From CAKRJP01 sp963589425 (lineage in GTDB: Bacteria; Bacillota; Clostridia; Lachnospirales; Lachnospiraceae), in NCBI GenBank assembly GCA_963589425.1, contig CAVAKZ010000048.1, forward strand, positions 1 to 15,378: a stretch of DNA of 15,378 nt. The letters run 5' to 3'. The first letter of the stretch is position 1, and each line of letters starts with the position of its first letter. Below the pieces are notes generated by a model. That model had not been told where the DNA came from, ran no database searches, and saw only the letters and a program-made list of their open reading frames with translations. Shown piece by piece: positions 14,039 through 15,378 of the stretch. The translations under genes and the position numbers were made by a program.

Positions 14039-15378
14039 TACAATTTATATTTGGACCATCTGGTTCAGGAAAATCACATCATTTATATCAACATATTATC
14101 AAAGAATCTATGGACCATCCCCAGGAGAATTATATGGTTCTGGTGCCGGAGCAGTTTACTATGCAGACCCAGAAGGACCTGGTATCTATGCATCCCAACC
14201 ATGGAATTATGAATATTGATGTTCTGAGTTTTGGACGCTTAGCCTACAGGGTCTTTCAGGAGACAGGAGGGGAAAATCTGCCGGTATTAGATGACGAAGG
14301 AAAGAACTTAATTCTTCGTAAAATTGCCGGAGAATATGAAGATAAACTTACCCTTCTTCGGGGAAACATGCGGAAATTAGGCTACATTAGCGAGGTGAAG
14401 TCTGCTATTTCTGAATTCTCTCAATATGCAGTGGGAGTGGAAGATTTAGATGAAGTCCTGAAGTCTATAGATCAAAATTCCAGACTCTATTTTAAATTAA
14501 AAGATATTCAAATCCTTTACAAGGGCTTTGGGGACTATTTGGAAAAAAAGTATATTACCAAGGAGGAGCTTTTGGAGGTTTTAAAAAAGGAAGTTCCAAA
14601 ATCCAAACTGCTGAAGAAGACTACAGTAGTTCTGGATGGTTTTACCGGATTTACGCCGGTACAGGACCGGCTGATTTATGAACTGCTAAAGCATTGCCGG
14701 AAGCTTATGATCACCGTAACTATGGACGATAGAGAAAATCCTTATGTATATACCCATCCATATCAACTCTTCGGCCTTAGTAAGAAAATGGTGGCCTCCA
14801 TCTTGGATTTGGCAAGAGAGTCGGGGACTATAGTAGAGGAGCCTGTAAAACTCTACAGCCAGCCAGTGTATCGCTTCCGTAATACACCGGCTCTTGGATT
14901 TTTAGAAAAGCAGCTTTTCCGTTATGAAAAGGAATCCTATAAGGGAAAAACCGACGAGATTTCCCTTCACGTGGCAAGAAATCCAGAGGAGGAGACTAAA
15001 GCAGTAGCCGAAGATATTCGACGTTTGGTAAGAACCACAGCTTGCAGATACCGGGAAATCGGGGTCATTGTAAGTGATATGGAAACCTATGGGGATTATT
15101 TGGAAAGACAGTTCTTGCGCTATGAAATACCTTTTTTTATGGATCATAATCGAAGTATTTTGCTAAATTCCTTTGTGGAACATTTGCGAAGCCTTCTAAA
15201 TCTTGTGGAAGAGGGCTTTAGTTATGAGAGTGTCTTCCGTTATCTTCGCAGCAATATGTCGGGATTTACCTTAGATGAGGTGGACCGGATGGAAAATTAT
15301 GTTCTTGCTACAGGAATCAAGGGTTTTAAAAATTGGCAAAAACCCTGGGAGAAAACTTTGAGAAATACTACAGAGGAA
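14032..15378 (+). CDS. addB: AddB, helicase-nuclease subunit (partial, 3' end outside window)
   Basis: The open frame runs from ATG 14032 to the window end without a stop (449 codons). The start carries the AddB Walker A motif FGPSGSGKS (7-15), then MVLVPEQFTMQTQKDL (about 35-50) and IDVLSFGRLAYRVFQE, all typical of AddB/RexB-type proteins; TVVLDGFTGFTPVQDRLI appears near residue 204. AddB partners with AddA to process double-strand DNA ends for recombination repair. Family members have about 1150 residues, so roughly 40% is seen; the C-terminal nuclease and iron-sulfur part is outside. AGGAGG precedes the ATG with 7 nt spacing. addA would be expected next. Confidence 0.93.
   Translation, partial: MPLQFIFGPSGSGKSHHLYQHIIKESMDHPQENYMVLVPEQFTMQTQKDLVSMHPNHGIMNIDVLSFGRLAYRVFQETGGENLPVLDDEGKNLILRKIAGEYEDKLTLLRGNMRKLGYISEVKSAISEFSQYAVGVEDLDEVLKSIDQNSRLYFKLKDIQILYKGFGDYLEKKYITKEELLEVLKKEVPKSKLLKKTTVVLDGFTGFTPVQDRLIYELLKHCRKLMITVTMDDRENPYVYTHPYQLFGLSKKMVASILDLARESGTIVEEPVKLYSQPVYRFRNTPALGFLEKQLFRYEKESYKGKTDEISLHVARNPEEETKAVAEDIRRLVRTTACRYREIGVIVSDMETYGDYLERQFLRYEIPFFMDHNRSILLNSFVEHLRSLLNLVEEGFSYESVFRYLRSNMSGFTLDEVDRMENYVLATGIKGFKNWQKPWEKTLRNTTEE

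Noticed and set aside
14902..15147. 81-codon frame on the - strand within addB
   Set aside because: It is a shadow of the addB reading frame, which has clear protein motifs and an open frame to the window end.

Overview
The window looks like chromosome of a low-to-moderate-GC Clostridia, most probably a member of the Lachnospiraceae. The reasons are the secG-rnr-smpB-ssrA block, the hflX-dapF-addB order, strong SigA-type promoters (TTGACA/TTGACT, 17 bp, TATAAT-like), AGGAGG-type ribosome binding sites, and the style of the encoded proteins. The lineage is inferred from recognition, not from a search. It is mostly core housekeeping DNA. All genes but one (yitT) are on the + strand. I see no insertion sequence, prophage or CRISPR array.

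Layout. Positions 1-375 hold no gene. They contain a strong terminator (100-145), two adjacent sets of short ~11-bp-phased repeats (171-204 and 224-260) and two inverted repeats (278-312, 320-333), all leading into a small RelB/DinJ-type antitoxin gene (376-573) that has no toxin gene beside it. The convergent yitT membrane-protein gene (620-1462, -) ends inside a shared hairpin. Divergent from yitT is secG (1651-1893), with its own terminator, followed by rnr (RNase R) and smpB. Two membrane-protein genes (TRIC/UPF0126 and DUF1275/YoaK types) lie between smpB and its RNA partner ssrA (tmRNA, 6165-6511). The tmRNA has a near-consensus promoter and a strong terminator. Thus export (SecG), RNA decay (RNase R) and trans-translation (SmpB, tmRNA) are clustered; RNase R and SmpB-tmRNA act together in ribosome rescue and decay of non-stop mRNA.

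Positions 6625-8909 are a two-component system (OmpR-type regulator and a membrane histidine kinase whose genes overlap by 4 nt). The kinase has a strikingly acidic, low-complexity stretch in its outer domain. Then come hisH and hisF (the two subunits of imidazole glycerol phosphate synthase) without other his genes, ung (uracil-DNA glycosylase), a TPR lipoprotein, hflX (ribosome-associated GTPase) with a terminator, a dapF-like gene, and the 5' part of addB (helicase-nuclease), which runs off the window end.

The most notable observation is the dapF-like gene at 13114-13971. It keeps nearly every landmark of diaminopimelate epimerase, but both catalytic cysteines are serines (S73 and S220). 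That breaks the known two-cysteine acid/base mechanism and suggests altered chemistry, a non-canonical epimerase, or a non-catalytic protein. Secondary points are the helically phased repeats in front of the lone antitoxin, and inverted repeats that would hide the ribosome binding sites of secG and addB only on read-through transcripts.
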